64,000 bases of DNA. It comes from Synaphobranchus kaupii. Its lineage: Eukaryota; Chordata; Actinopteri; Anguilliformes; Synaphobranchidae. Where the stretch lies: assembly GCA_029718625.1 (NCBI GenBank), contig CM056377.1, positions 95,844,998-95,908,997 of the forward strand. Direction: 5' to 3'. Both the position numbers and the translations under genes were made by a program. Positions within the stretch are counted from its first letter, which is position 1. Each line of letters opens with the position of its first letter. Positions 47,031 to 62,297 of the stretch are shown piece by piece. The notes beneath the pieces are model-generated. The model was not told the DNA's origin and did no database searches. It saw only the letters and a list, made by a program, of their open reading frames with translations.

Positions 47031-50000
47031 ATTTAAGGAAAAGGCAGAGTTAAGGCTGAATTCTATGCTCCAAACACATCAGACTTCATCCTGCCTGGGT
47101 TGGGTGGTGTCAAGTCAGCCAGGGTTCCTTGGGCCGTCGTTGCATTACGGTCGCCAAATTGTTGTCATCAGTGAAAGATAAACTTCGGTAGTTCCTTTCC
47201 TTCCTTGCATTTCATGAAAATAACCAGCGGCACTGGGGAGGAGTGTGTTGGAGGAGTGTGCATATCTTGCTCAGCACTTCCTGCATGGGCGTGGGTGTTA
47301 CAGCAGTCAATTGAGTGAACATGTCAAATTCAAGGAGATAATATCTCCAAAAAAAAGAAGAAAGGATAATGATAATACAGTCTTGCAAAATTGCGCTCGC
47401 AGCTATCCATAGCACCAGTGATATTTTATATGTTTTTGAGTTAAAGGTTATATTGGTTCTGTTCAAAAGCATTGGGGTCACTACTTTCAGTTGTTTTTAT
47501 GCAGGCCACCCCTACCAATATTTTCTATAGGAATATTTTCTATGTGTAACAGAGCAACGTTAGAAAGGATATGATTTAAAGAACTGTTCTTTATCATTAG
47601 GTATTTTTATCATATACGGATAACATTAATTAATACTGAAGCATGGTTTTCAGTTGCTCTTTCATCATTGAACAATACTATTGATGTCACAACATCGGAC
47701 AAATAATCATGCAGTTTATAACTTTGCATTGATTTTGAAATAATTAGACACCTACCCTTGGTTACTACAGCTAGAAATTTGTCTACTTGAATTTAGATCT
47801 GGACTTTTGACCATTAATTTCTCATTTCATATTTCCAAGTCCACCGAGGAAAGAGTTAAGACATGTTGTTCATTGTCACATGATGTTAAGAACACGGACA
47901 AAACTTGATCCCCCTAGTATGCACATCTTGCCTGCAGATGTGGCGATACCACAAACACTTCAAAGTGCCTCCTTCAGACCAGCTTGATATTCTGACGCCA
48001 ACTGTAAATGTCCTGGACACGCAGAGTGGAAAATATAAACCATCTCAAACAGCCTAGGAGCTGCTTCAAAAACATTTTATTACAAATCCTGTGTGATTTA
48101 GGGAAAATTGCAACAAAAGAGTTATCTCCATGTCTCGCTGCAAAGCATGCTTGAAAGCCAGACGGGACCAGCTTTGAGCAGCGCCACGCTGTGCTAAATG
48201 AAGCTGTTTAGTGAGTGATTTAGGCAATTGGTGTTTTCGGAGCGTTCCAGTAACCCAAAGATATATTCCCTGGGCTCAATTTTGTGGGCCGTTCTCAATA
48301 CCTTTCACAAATATCTATCTCCCACATTTTTGCTGGATAATTGCATTGGGTCTCTATGGAGTCAATCTGACAGATAATTATTTAAGTTGCAGACCAGTAG
48401 CCATAATTTTTTTTTGGGCAGTTTTGTAATTATCCATTTTCTCATGAAAAGATAGAAAGCTACTCTGCGTTTTCCAGAGTGGCTCAGATGGGAAACCAGT
48501 TTGCTTCTTTTGCTTTGACATTTTAAACAACTTTGACCTGGACCATGACACAGGGGAAGAAGCAAAAAAAAAAAAATCTTTCACCACAAACCAATGTGGG
48601 GAACTTGAGTTTAACCAAGTAATTCCAAACAGAACAATGGGGTCAGTCTCTCAAGCAGGCCAGTGGTTAAGACAGTTGAATGTTGTGGCACGGGAAAAAA
48701 ATGGTACATACACTGCACGATAATGTGCAGTGTACATTAAACAAATGAAGCATTTAAGGAACAACAGCACTGGAATACTAAAACATACTTATCAATATAC
48801 GTATGCTCTCCCCAACCCCCAAACCCCGATTCCTCTTCGTGCTTGATGACTGGTTCTCCCTCAAGGCACACGTAAGAGAGATTGTGGGATTATATGTGAC
48901 TGTCCCCCCAAGAGCTGGAAATACGGAGTGTGAGCTTTTTCCTCTTCTTGTGTCTATGGCAGCAAAGCTGCGACTCAAGGGGGTGGGGCAGGGGGGTAGT
49001 CTTTTCAATTTTTTTTCCATGTGTTTTACACTCAACACTTAACATTTTATTAAGCAAAACAATATGGCTTCTTTAAAATTTTGGAGTTATACGGAGTTCC
49101 ATTTAAAGATTAAAAGGTAGCGTAATCCATTGTTTTGTTTCTAAATTAACCATACCTGTGTAAACTAGGTGATGACTTTCAAGTATGCAAGAATGCTGTC
49201 TGTGTCTAATACCTTACCTAGTTTTTTGTTCATTAATCAAAAGAAACTTAAATATATGCATCTTAAATATCTCCAATGAAAACGGGAGAGAGTACAGAAC
49301 ATTGGTATATCAGACATGAGGAATTCAAGTGTCTAAAAGGTTTCCTTAAAACAGTTTCCTGCGTGTGTACGTGTGTGTGTGTGTGTGTGTGTGTGTGCAA
49401 CGTGTTTTTGTGGAGGGCTTTTGTATGCAGTTATGCAATAGGTTACAGTGTCTGTGCTATTTTCTGGTTACTGTTATGTCACAAGCACGTATAAAAGACA
49501 TGAATGCTAACAGGCACAGATGTTTGGGTTGATGGTTATGCCAGTCACTGACGGCAGGGTTTTCTCCACATTGATATACGCTGTGGAAGAGTCAAATGGG
49601 ATGTGGATAAGTGAACTTCCCCCAGCTGGTGCAGTTATTACATGCTTTACTTCATCAGCTGGTGAAGTTATTACATGCTTTCACACATTACAATTGGACT
49701 TCACAGCATAACACACAAAGGCTTGTGGTCAATGCAATATATATCACGTCCTTAAGTGCTGAATTTAAAATGGATTTGATGATATATCTGGAATCACAAT
49801 GCTTTAAAGAAATTTATTTTTGGTGCTATATTAATTATTTATTAATTTACTTATTAGATTTTTTTATTCTGCCTCAGCATCATCTGTCAAAAAAGCATTC
49901 ATAGCAGTTGAACTTAAAGTTTTGTTCCACCGAAAAATGATGTTTGATTTGTAGAAAAGTAGCTCTCCTCCTCATTAAAATTATGTTAACTTTGCTTCTG

Positions 50001-50620
50001 TAATCGAATGCTCAAAATCGATATGGTCAGCTCGCTAATGGTAGCCTACATTTCATGGTCATGGATCATAATGTAACGTTAGTTGATATGGTTCCTTATA
50101 GGATTTAGAGATGAAATATCAGGGAATGATATCGGAGGTCCCTGAGTTGGATCATTTGTCCGCTCTGTAACTGCATAAGGAGAGCACTGAAGTCTGAGTT
50201 TATTTCGCCGAAATATCTTTAGGAAACAACGTGTCAATGCGATTTTCTGACATTATAATAAAATGACAATGATAGCTAGCTTTATCTACAATGTGTCCCT
50301 ACTCAGAACAGTAACAGACATGGCATTCCTTTCCCCATCACTGACAGCACTGTAGCTTTTAAAAAATACTGAAGAGGTAGAGGTATAGGTCATTTTGACA
50401 TATACTTCTACCAATATTTCATCTTTATCTGTGGATATTTCAGTACAAAAATTATTTTGGCCAGCCACACAAAAAGACTTAATTAGTTGTGCCTTCATCT
50501 GTTAAATAAGGTTAATGTTGTTTTTCGGTGGAACGACCCTTTAACTATACTAAACACTCAAGAGAAAAAAAATTTTTTTTAAATTCCTGACTAAAACATT
50601 CCCTTTATTATTCTTTCCTA
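47031..50620. other. Non-coding stretch, possible conserved block at 47900-48420
   Basis: No gene is recognisable. A TG tract lies at 49371-49397. The part 47900-48420 is non-repetitive with cores such as GATAATTATTTAAG and may be regulatory. The rest is AT-rich without evident structure. Confidence 0.5.
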
Positions 50621-51800
50621 GCAATTAGCAGACAGCCTTATCCAAAGCAAAATACAATGCAAACACAAGTGCAAAGATCAGGGATTAAAGTGCAGTAAAT
50701 GTCTAGACTCTAGAGGTAGAAACTAGTTTCAAGAGGGACAAGAAGGACCAGCATTGCAGACTCGATTGACTTGTCATCTACCCTATTGAACATTAAAAAT
50801 GTTATATGAGCTATCCTAATTGGCAATAAACTACATTACATGAACAACAGCAAAGAACTGCAGGCTCTGAAAATAAAAAAGAAGTTACACTTAATAGTTT
50901 TTAGAGGTGGCAAAAGTGCTCCATAAAGTTTGGATGAGGGAAACAAGGTGCAGTCTTCAGTGTGCGTCACAAGATGTCCAGCCTCTGGCAGTCTTCTGAT
51001 AGCTGTCAGAAGCTAATTCCACCACTAAGGGACCAAAACAGACAGCATATGTGACCGAGAACAGCAGGCTCCGAGAGAGGGAGGGGCCAGATGTGTCAAG
51101 GTTTAACAGAGGGGTCTGGTTGGTCAGTAGGGTATGAAGATCTCCTGAAGGTATGAAGGGTGTGTCCCTTTGGTAGTCTGGTAGGTTAGGTTTTAAATTT
51201 GATTCAAGCAGTTATGGCTAGCCAATGAATAAAGCAATGAGGACAACAGTTATGTGGTAGTGTTTCGGGAGGTTGCAGACCAGGCAAGCGACAGCATTGT
51301 AGATGTGCTGCAGAGGCCTGAAAACAAAGGCAGCAAGGAGAGTGCTGCAGTAGTCAAAGCAGGAGAGAACTAGCTCAGGATGGTGGTGGGGAGGAAAGAT
51401 AGAATTGAGTGTCACCAGCATAGCAATGATATAACAAGCAGTCAGCAGGGATGACAGAACCAAGAGGAGGGGACCAAGGACAGAGCCCTGGGGGATGCCA
51501 GTAGAGAGGCGACAGAGCATTGATACTGTGCCACCGCAAACAAACCAGAAGGAATGACCAACGTGGTAGAATGCAATCCAGGCAAGGGCCCTGCCCTAGA
51601 TCCCCATTGCAGGCAGAGAAGACAGGAGAATGTGGTGACACTGAACAGTGTCAAATGCAGCGGAGAAATCAAGACAAATCAGAACTGAAAAAAGAGAGGG
51701 CCTCTGAGCAGAGTTGAGGGCCTCACTAACAGATAGGAGGGCAGTATACTGTGGGGAGTGGCCAGCCCAGAAGCCATAGTTTAATTGTTATACATTAAAC
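50620..51800 (-). mobile_element. L2-like LINE reverse transcriptase remnant
   Basis: On the minus strand, STGIPQGSVLGPLLLVL (near 51510-51460) is the RT motif of L2/CR1-type LINEs, and FDYCSTLLAAF followed by PLQHIYNAVACLVCNLPK (near 51365-51250) is the C-terminal domain. The segment between them is deleted. A short SINE-tail-like stretch (TTAGCAGACAGCCTTATCCA) lies near 50627. Confidence 0.75.
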
Positions 51801-54800
51801 ATTGGCCAGCTCTACGTGCAGTAGGGGTCAGCGCCCTGGGCTTTTCAGATGCACATCACAAATAATCCTCATTTACACCGAACCGCTGTTGCTTTTTTTT
51901 TTAGATGCTGTCATGTAGCAGCATCTATGTTGATGTGGTGAGAGGGATCTTCCCGTCTAAAAAGTTGAAATAGTAAAAAAATATATCAAAATGGATTTAC
52001 ACAACCTGTCAGCATTGCTCTGGGAAATTATTTCCAAGAAATCTTTTCTCTATTGGAGACCCACTATTGGTTTTACTGTGAACTATCACTTACGTATCAA
52101 CAGCCATTGTTGCTATAAAAATGACATGCTACATTGCCTCAAAAGCATCACATCAGTCAACTGCTAATCTTAGCATTCGACAGTTTACGATCAATTTCCT
52201 GCAACAGACATTTTTGCATATAAACCTGTGGCTAAAATATAGTAAAACATTGTAAAAATATAGTAAACTATGTAAACTAAACAGCATTGCAAGATAGTTA
52301 TTAATATAACCAAACATGTGAATCTCAGTTGACTAGAGACTGGTACATTAGAATAGCAAAACAATTACTCACATGTTGTTGACCAAAGAGCAAACCACAT
52401 CAAGACCCAACTTGTGGTTATTATTGGGCTGTTGTTGCTGGCCAATGCTGGAGACTTCTCATTGGCCCTTTTATTTGCTTGTGAGCAATCCTAATAGCTG
52501 CGCCCAATACAAAGGGCCTAGGGAGTCTACAGGGGTCTCTGAGTAACATTTACAGGGAACTTGTCCCACACTGTACAGGGTATTGGTGGCAAATACCAAT
52601 TTACTGGGCACTTGCCAAAATGTAGTAAATCACATGGTTCTCTCAGGTGACTTGCAGTTTTACCACAATGATTATTCCTAAGCAGATGCTTCAAACATTA
52701 CAATGTAACCAAGTTACACCTGTCTGTGGTGTGTGACAAACCACAGAAATGAATGTGCATGCTATAAAAAGTAAAAGACACCTTGAGAAGGAACTAGTGA
52801 GCAAACCACATGGAGTCATTCCTCTGCATTAAGAGTAATCAAAAGTCAGAAAGCATCACAGGTCTCAAAATGAGAAAGGCATTTAAAGGCATTATAATTT
52901 TGTTTTGGTTAAATTAACTCCCTCTCCTTTTGATTGAGTCTACTGCAAGTAAACAAGTGAGACACAAAGCACAAACAATGTTAATTTGGCCCTTTCGGGA
53001 GAAAGTACCGTCCACGTTCCCGACATTTAAAAAACCTCTGAGGCCTCGCTTTCATTAAATAACATCTCTTTGCATTTAAGTTTCCACACAATATACAAGC
53101 TGCACTTTCCCCCTCTTTTTTTTAGAAAAGTTGTAAATGTTTAATTGGATTCATAAAAACCTGTGAGTTGTAAATCAGTGCTCCTTGTGTGTGTTTGTCT
53201 TGTGTGTGGTTGAAGGGTGGGGTATTAAGCAATAGTTACAAATGCATTAAATGTGCACTAATCTTCAGGGGCAGAGATCACACAGCATTAGCTCTGGGAG
53301 AGGAACTGTTGCCAGCTCTTTTTAATTAATACATAAAAATCCACATAAACTATTTTCAGCACCGAAGAGAGGGGGGGGGGGGGGTTGGGGGCAGAATGAG
53401 AGAAAAGCCACACAGAGTTCCTGTTTGTTTGCCAACTGTGTCTTGCTGATGGTTACAATTTAGTAATAATAAGCAGATGTTCATTAATGAGTTTTTAAAA
53501 GATGTCAGGCTGGGAGTGAGGAGGGAGGCTGCAGGAGGCTGGTCCCAGACTGGCTAACACTGCAGGCTCAGTGCACCATGAGAAGTGGAACAATAGATAC
53601 CATCTGAGGATGAGGATGCAGGCAAACATTCACTCGCCATTGCGACAGCCCTGTTTCTGGCTCAGGGCAGATGTGTTTGATGTGGCTAGGTGGCGGCTCA
53701 AGAGATAGCATGTATTGCTCAAGAGACAATACGTTTCATTATCAAGCATTCAAAAATGATCAAAAGCTGCTACAAAATTTTTCTAATTGCTCATTTCCAA
53801 ATAAGTTATGAGGACGCCCTCTCTTGCTCCCCCCTCGGGCCCTCCCCCACTCCAAAAAAACAATGACCCATGAAGGGGGAAGCCTTCATGGGTCGTTATT
53901 CAAACAAAATATCTTAAAGCACAGATCTGCTCAGCTTCAATTAACTTTTCATTGCTAAGTTGTAGTGGAATGCCCTATCTTTGAACAGCTTATTTAAGAT
54001 ACTAATAAGCCTTGACAATCATAGACTGTTGGTTCACAGAGCAGCTGTTTCTAGTGATGTGGCGGGGTCCGGGGATATTCGTTGGATGAACTCTCCTGAC
54101 TGATAGTTATCATAATGTTCAACTGGAAATGTAAAGGTCTCAGTAAAGAAATGGCTGAAGATCAAAACAACTGGTGGCTCAGTCCATATGTGTTGTGCCA
54201 TTACAGTGATCACTTTCTCAGCTGTGGCAAGACTCATAGTTGTTTGGGGTCTCAGTCACCAAGATTTTAAGCACAAAATTACAGTTTTTGCCTGATGTTA
54301 ATTTAATCGTAATCCAGAGAAAGACAGGTTTGGGTTTTTGTGGAGTACTTCACCCTGGATTGAATTAAGCAGCTCTTAGTGTGTGTGTGTTTATGTGTGT
54401 GTGTGCATGCGTGCGTGCGTGCGTGCGTGTACACGTGTGTGTTTCCTCTGGGAATCCTGATAAAGATAAGTCTATGAAACACACCACTCTGATCTACTGC
54501 TACTGTAAAACACATTCATGAATTCAAGCTACAACAGATGAAGTTACTCTTGAGTGAATACTTGCCTTCTCTCCATTGTAGTTGAGTTCACAACAGTACT
54601 GTAAAAATAAATCTCTGAAATACAGTGTATCCTTCCTTCCTTGTGAATGTACACTAGACAATGTACAATTTGGGGCCAGGAATCACCGGTTGTAAACCAG
54701 ACTAATTTGTTCTCTTATTGGAAACAGTAACATTCCATTGCTGAAAATTGCTGTCTGTCTGTCTGTAGGCTACACAGACAGGAATCAACCATTCATCTTC

Positions 54801-55070
54801 CACTGTGAAACAATGGGATAAGACAGCTGGATGAACAGTCACATTGCATCCGTTCTTCATGGATCCCATGCTAATTTATTCATTTATTTCCCTGAATGAT
54901 CATGTGCCACATATATACATATTTTTTTTAATGGAGAAAGAGTTAACGAAAAACCTGAACCTAATACCACACGTAAAGATCTATTTGCTTCACCAGCAAT
55001 GTTTATTGTTCCGTTTAACAGTGCATTTCTCATTTTCACTGATACATTGGCTGATTGATTGTTTGGTCGT
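51801..55070. other. Non-coding stretch, possible conserved blocks at 53000-53560
   Basis: No gene is recognisable. The part 53000-53560 has TTTAATTGGATTC and TTTTTAATTAATAC cores in non-repetitive DNA and may be regulatory. A G-run lies at about 53371-53385 and a TGTG/CGTG tract at about 54380-54440. Confidence 0.45.
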
Positions 55071-55077
55071 GTCCTTA

Positions 55078-55200
55078 AAAAAGGATGGCACGGTAGTGCA
55101 GCGGCTAGCACTGTCGCCTCACACTAAAACGGTACTGAGTTCGCATCCCAGCCAAGGGCCTTTCTGTGTGCAGTTTGTTACATATAAGCTTTGAATAAAT
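55078..55200 (+). mobile_element. Truncated tRNA-like SINE or related fish repeat
   Basis: GGCACGGTAGTGCAGCGGCT and GAGTTCGCATCCCAGC give A- and B-box-like elements, followed by GGGCCTTTCTGTGTGCAG. This phrase order is common in fish repeats. It lacks acceptor-stem pairing, so it is not a tRNA gene. Confidence 0.55.
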
Positions 55201-58200
55201 TTCACTTTCAAAAGAAAAAAAGGGGTATTTGATTGAGGTTTTAAAACCAATGGTTTAATAATGGGGATGACTTGAAAACTAAACTATTTAAATTATATAA
55301 TTTAGTAGTAAATTTTACACGGACACAGATATTTGCACACAGAGTTACTAACGCATGAACCAGCATACCAAAACCCGTGGTGTTATGAGAAAGCCTTAGA
55401 GTGCTCAAGATCAGGCTTGATACATTAAATATTAAATGCTCACTAGAAACATTACGCGCCTAAATTGGGCTGAATGGCCAGTCCTTTTCATTAAATCTTA
55501 TTGTTACCTCACGGCAAATACCATTGCCTATTAAATGCGCACTCAGAAATACTAATGTGATTCAAATCACAATCTCATCAAGTCTGACATTAGGCACTTC
55601 TGTCATAAAACTCCAGTCCACTCCTTGCAGTGTGGCGGCTATTGCCCAGACCTGCAAAAGCATCATTCACTCCACCCTCTGTTCCTTCGCTCTGTTTAAA
55701 ATTAAATAGTTAATAATGGAGTGTGTTGCTAGGGGTTACAGTTATACCCATGTATCCCCGTGAGACATAGAACCTGCAGTACCTGGATTTCCATGCCAAA
55801 CCCATATTGCTTATGGGAAACTTTTTCACGATTGCAACCAGATGACATAGTTTTCTCCATCTGAGACGGGGGCAAAGAACAGGAGAGAAACAGTCAGCCA
55901 AAGACACCATAATTTCATTAATCACTTGCATGCGAGATCAGGTAAATACTATACCCAAGCCATTCTTACCATATGTGACATTGGTCATTTAGTGATGCCA
56001 TATGACGGAAAGATATCATTTGTCACAGATGCCGTATGTTCAACATGCAGAGCCAGAAATTAGCCTCAACCAAGGCTTTTATTTTACGACCAAATATAAT
56101 ATACACACCCACTCCACATTTTAATAGCTGGAATTGAACCCAGAATTCCCTCCAGCAAGCTACTAAACCCAAATTACTTTAGTAAACGGTCAGCTGCACA
56201 AATAGGTAACAGAATTCTAAAGTCGCAGTGGAAACATATTCTGCATAAATCTGAGCAGAACAAATCATCATTTTACCAAAAAAGATGTTGGTTGATGACA
56301 CCCATCTGCTGTTTCAAACAGTGCTGCTGTGTAAGAAAGTAAAGCATTGAAGCACTGGCGTTTGATTGAGTATAGGAAGTGTCATCGTCATGGCATTTTG
56401 GCGAGGTAAAATGCAGCGGTGCAGTGTATATGGTTCAGTAGCGCGACACATACAGTATAGCCGGCTGTTATACAGTTAAATGTACTTACTGCTGTTTGTG
56501 TGCATCTGCCTGTGGGGTTCGTTGGCATCTCCTGCCTGACGTTTTGTTGGTTGTCAGACGAGATGACCGTAATTAATTCTTTTTAAAAGTCAAAAATAGT
56601 TCACAAAGAGCACGCATTGCTGCAAGTTGAAAGAACACAAGGAGCCAAAGAAAAATTATTTATGTGGCAAAGGATGCAGAAAGCATTACTTTGGAAGCCA
56701 ATTGCGTGCTACAGGTGTGAGATCTCAATTATTATTACAGTTCCACACATATGGGAATTGCCCTCCCAAAACATTCTGAGGGTTTGGCTAAGTAATGAAA
56801 ATACCTTAGAAAAATAAATTTTGCTATAAATAAAATATACTGAAATCATACAGCTACTGAATAATGTTTCCAGGGCTTGTGATGTTACCTCTTTCTTGTC
56901 CAATTTTCTTTTCAGTGCACATGTTTGAGCAGATTTAATTTCACGCATGTAATCTAACCCTAACTGGTGTGTGAACCCTTTATGTTTTTATTACGCTATA
57001 TGATCCATTTGACGTCTGTCTTCACCTTTGTCATACTGATTTTTTACAGTAATCATTCTTCGTGGAAAAAATAAATAAAAGAATTTAGCATTTTACATTT
57101 ATTGAGACCTTATCAAATAGCTCAGCAATTTGACTTTGGGTTTTTTTCCCATTCTGTCTAGAAAAGAATGGTTTCAGTTCTTTCATTGTAAAAATGCTAA
57201 ATAACAAATACATTTTGACGGGCTGATTGATTGATGGGTTGGTTGAGCAGGTAACTGACTGACCAACTGATTGATTGACTCGTTGGTTTATTGGCAGATT
57301 AGTTGATTGCTTTCTTGGTTGCTTGCTTGCTGGATTGATTAATAATATTTATTGATTATAATGTGCTATGCATTCATTTGGATTATTTTTGTGCCAGGGC
57401 ATAGACTAATGGGGCAGCAGCTGTGTTAGAGTTGCAGGTAGAAAGAAAGAAATTAAACCTGACGGCAGGTCTTCTCAGTGGACTTTCCAGACCTTCCCCG
57501 GTTCTTGGCAGAAAAACTAGGAATGAAAGGAAAGCACAAATGTTTTAAATAAAATGTCATATCTAGATCACATTCAACTGTTTCTATTGAACATAAATCA
57601 TATATAGACATGCAAACAAACACACACACATACTGTACAAACTGACACGTGCACGCATGCACGCACACACACACACACACACAGATATTTTTCATGACTT
57701 GAAAAATGTCCTTTCAATTAGATTATTGGGTTGGTCTTCTATGTTTTACAGTGCCCACCGATGGGAAATTTGGCAAATTGTGGAATCTCTACGTTTCCTA
57801 AAGGATTCTTTTTTTTGGGGGGGTGTTATTTTGATCTTTGGGAAAACAAATCATGATGCTAACTTATAATGCTTCGTAACATGAACATGTATGCCCATGT
57901 CACTTTGAATCACCAAGAGCAAGCCTCTGACAGTGAAGGCCTGATCTGCAGAAAGAGCATGACTGCTGTAAATTGCAGCCGTGATGTGAAGTGAATGAGC
58001 TGCAGGCCGACAGACATAATAGCACATCTGAATGCACTCCAGATAGCTGCATTCGCAACACTATCTCCCCACAGACCTGGCCGCCAGGATTCATCTCCTT
58101 CTTCCCAAGCCCAGAGATGTGTGGGAGAGAGAAGCTCTGTACATAATGTCAACCAGGGTTATTACTCTAAACTCGCTGCAGATGACAGGTCCAAGGGTCA

Positions 58201-61200
58201 GAGATGGAAATTAAAGAACAAATTTGGAACAGAAGTTGGAGAGGCCTGTTTGTGTGGGGGAACGGGGAGGGGAGCTACAGTTTGGCCTGAGTGAGGTCAG
58301 AGAAGCGGAAACATATGGGTTTTTACCAAGAGATTGGATATCCTCTTGGTCTAGCCATCAACAAGGAAGTTTCCGATCCTACCACAGCTTCCCTGGTTGC
58401 CTTAAAATGTATTTGTCCTGCTTTTTTTGTATGTATGTGACCCTTTTGTTGACTGAAAGTGGGCTGTACTTTACTGGCTGGAAGCAAATCATTTTGGTTG
58501 ATCAAACCATTATACCGATATATAACTGATCGCTGCATATTCACTATTTTTTAACTACATATTAACTAAAATAAACTTGTTTTGGAATATATATTTGATT
58601 TGGTATAAGAGATCACAGAGTACCAAACGTATCTAATTTTATATAGTATAAGACCATAATATATACATATATATATATATATATTATTTATTATATATTA
58701 TTAAGATAATAATATATGACAATTTAATAGTGATAACAAGATGATTCGTGAAATAATATTGCTTTTTAAATAAATTGCTACTTGCTACCTACAGTTGAAT
58801 ATTCTTCAATATTGAGTGGACATCTTACAAACTGAAAAATGGGCTTCATTTCAGAACATTAGTTTATACTGAGACTGGGTATTGCTCTAATTTAAGAGAT
58901 AAACAGACTGGAATCAAAAACTCAACCACATGGAAAATGTTGAGCCACAAAGGGGCCAGGGAGCGCACACGCACACACACACATACTTTTATATGGACAA
59001 ATACACACATGGCCAACACACACACACACACACACACTTACTTTAAGAACACGGGCAGTAAGCTCACCCTCTGCTTCCTCAGACTTGAACCTTTGAACTC
59101 CCGCTGTAATCACTGACACTCTGTGCCACCAGTCCCCCTAGGCAGACCCCACAGGGAATTCATAGCTAGGAGGCTTCATGTGTCCTGGCAGGTCTTCTCC
59201 ATAACGGACCCCCGGTCACTCACAGAGCCAGGCTCAAAGCCATTGGTGCCCGCAAACACGTTACAAATGACCATTCAATCTTCTGACATCTGGATCCCAT
59301 GTACAGCCCTGTCTCTCTGCTCCCAAGATTTATACCCTCCTGAGGTGTTTTGCCTTTTAAGCACAGAAATAATTGGCTCCCAGATGTGGAAAAAGATGTG
59401 GGCCGGTTTTACTGTTTAGTTGAATAGAATGTTTAAACGCATTCAACATTTCTCTGACCGAGCTCATCTAATTTACCTACCTTCATGATTATAAAATTAC
59501 GCTGTTTGTTCTAAAGCCATTAGGGAGTTAAAAGATGTTCAAGGGGCATAGCTACAATGAGACCACACCAGCGTTATTTGAGAGTCAACAAAAGACATCT
59601 CAGGTCTGTGAACATTAGACAGGCATTGTTTGAAGGGGGGATAGCTATTGCTTTTGGGGGCCTTCCAGTACTTCATGATTGAAGTGAAGTGCGTGCATGC
59701 GTGCGTTTTTGTGAGTGAAAAGTGTCAGTTTGTAAGTGTAAATATTTAAGTAGAATGAAAGATACGATAATGATGGAAAAGCTGATGACATGATAATGTC
59801 TAGTTTTTCTGGAGGTACGGTGATGTTTGAGATGGAAGAGGCCCCCTCAGAACTTGGGAAGCAGTTGGAACACCCTATTTCCTGTTTCCTGTCTGGTTAA
59901 GGTATGCTGCCACAGCAACACCCTCTCTAGGGCTAGGGACTACACTTCACATCAGCCACATACAGCTGCCAATTTGTTTGAGTTAATAGGTGATACGTGC
60001 AAGTATTACTTTAAGAATTATTGAAGGCTTTATGTGTAGAGAATTTGGAAGAGCTACAACAAATGGTGTTTCTGTGGGCATATTGGGCAACTGCATAGAA
60101 ATGTTGGATGTCTGTCAATTCAGCTTTAAAGTGGCAATTTAAATGTTTAAGACACAAAACAGAGCCCATAAATAGACCTGAAAGACTAACCTGGAAAAAG
60201 GCCCTTGGCAGAAAATGTACATTACAATAAATATAACAAATTACATAAAGTAAGTCAGCAGTCATGGAAGTTGACTAAAATATGAAAAGCAGCAGTTTTA
60301 AAAATACTTCTATTAGGTGCTGTTATAATCAAAAAGGAATGTAATACTGGTTTAACCCAACTGTCAGGCTTCATGGTAATTGTGGTAATTACATAAATCT
60401 GAGGCCTGTTACCATTCTTTGCACACTTTCATATACCCTATTTTAAATGTTACATTTACTGTCATTTTGCTATAACAGTTCCACAGCACACCAATAAAGA
60501 GTAACCAGTTGGTTAAAAAAAAAAGCATTAAAAGCATTTTTTAAATTTTGCACAACTTTCTTGTTCAATTGTGTTTAAAGGGACCCGTACCCACTTCATA
60601 CAGTATTCATTTGGAATGCCGTTCTGACTTTCTAAATGCAATTTATATTGTACAGGTTTTGGCTTACCTTGCTATTATTTATTCAATTAAAAAATTCTTA
60701 TCATCATATTTTCTTTGACAGTTGTATTGAACTGCACAGTGCCATGTACCTGGACCTTCCAGATTCCAGATGTTCTCTATCAAATTCTCCATTGTGCCAG
60801 TGGTGTGTGGTAGAGCAGAAAATATATTGTGACTAATGGTCTTTAAAGAATATTCTTTTTCCCTCCAGTTTCTGAAAATATTATTAGATGTTAATGTGTT
60901 CCACTCCGTGTCAGTCCCAGGGAGTCCAGAGGATTAGTGTTGAAGATCCCAGGCGCCTGGGCAACGTCGTACCCCCAGGCCACTGTCTAGGGCACTAACC
61001 TTTCAACTGTTGTTACACCATTTCCTGCTCAGGCCTCCCCAGGCATTGGGGTATTGGATTTTTGAAATTCAAATCAGGACTAGTCCCTAACAGTCCGAAC
61101 AAGGAAGTGAATGTGTGATTCGGGCTCTGAGGAGTATATATAGTGTGAAAGTGCGGCAAGACACATATAAATTTTTCTGTACTTCAAAGTTCAAAAACAC

Positions 61201-61937
61201 ACTTGCATTGCTTGTCCATGCCATTAAGGTGAAAATACAACAGTATGCAGCATATACTCAACGAGGAGTAGACAGAAATAGGCCATATCTTACACAAATG
61301 AGCTGCTATCTCCTCTATTGATCATAATGCATTCATGTTTCAGTAAAACAATCCTTCACCAGAGTGTTGAATTATTGATGATTTATCATCAATAATTGCA
61401 AATAATATTTGGAGTACAGCTGTATGCTTCACTTTCATTTTCCCAATCAATGATCATTAATGATAATTTTTGTTCTTCTGATAAATTCAGCAATGAGGGA
61501 AATATCATATGAAAGATTTCTCAGTCAAGAAGGTCTAACCTTGCTGGGGAAGGGAAAGAAAAAACCTTTCCAAATACATGACACAGAATGGCTGTAAATT
61601 TGTATGATTTTCATATAGTCAATACACATATTAAAATATATATTCTTGTCCTTAAAGCAAATAGTCTAGACTACAGTGTTGCTTTATTTTCTGCCTAATC
61701 ACACACCAATTTATAGTAATACATCACTTAACAACTCCTATACTTAAAGTGATGTCTAACTTAACTGGACTTTCTTTGCTGGTTATAGATGGTTTCCAGA
61801 GCTTACCACCGCACAACCATGGCCTCGCACTGTGGGTGTTATGGTCTCAATTTTATTTATTTATTTGCATTCTGAATTACACTTAGAACAGAAAATAGCT
61901 AGGCCTACATGAATTTGTGTCCTCTGTGATAAAGCAT
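55201..61937. other. Non-coding stretch with simple repeats
   Basis: No gene is recognisable. Degenerate GATT/TTGG tetranucleotide repeats lie at 57225-57345, CA tracts at 57661-57683 and about 59008-59037, and a TA tract at about 58663-58684. A perfect palindrome CCCAGGCGCCTGGG lies near 60948. The part 57900-58400 is GC-balanced and non-repetitive. Confidence 0.5.
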
Positions 61938-62297
61938 TTAAAGCGAAATTGAACTTTGGATTGTGTAGTTACCTGGCCATGATATGAGTCCAAATGGTGG
62001 CAAAATATGTTCAATAGTTGCTCTGTGCTCCCCTGGGGTGATAAGCACGTATACAAACAAAGCGGATTCTGTAAATACCAATAATAACCAGTCCTCTTAC
62101 CAATTTTTTTGAGAAAATTAAATGGCCCTTTCCTGGCTTTTTCATATTTGATTTGGAACGTAGATCCGGTAGGTATGTTCTTGCACCAGAAATAGCGAGG
62201 AGTGTTATGCGCCGATGCGTCAGAAACTCCTCATTGGTCCAAATTTCCACGCAAGCCTTCCTGATAGTAAACAAACTGACCTGCTGACATTTTGCTC

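Noticed and set aside
55078..55150. A tRNA gene
   Set aside because: A- and B-box-like sequences are present, but the arms do not pair into a cloverleaf and the phrase is a known type of fish repeat.
60940..60965. A perfect palindrome CCCAGGCGCCTGGG as an operator-like site
   Set aside because: Isolated short palindromes occur by chance in 64 kb and nothing around it supports a role.
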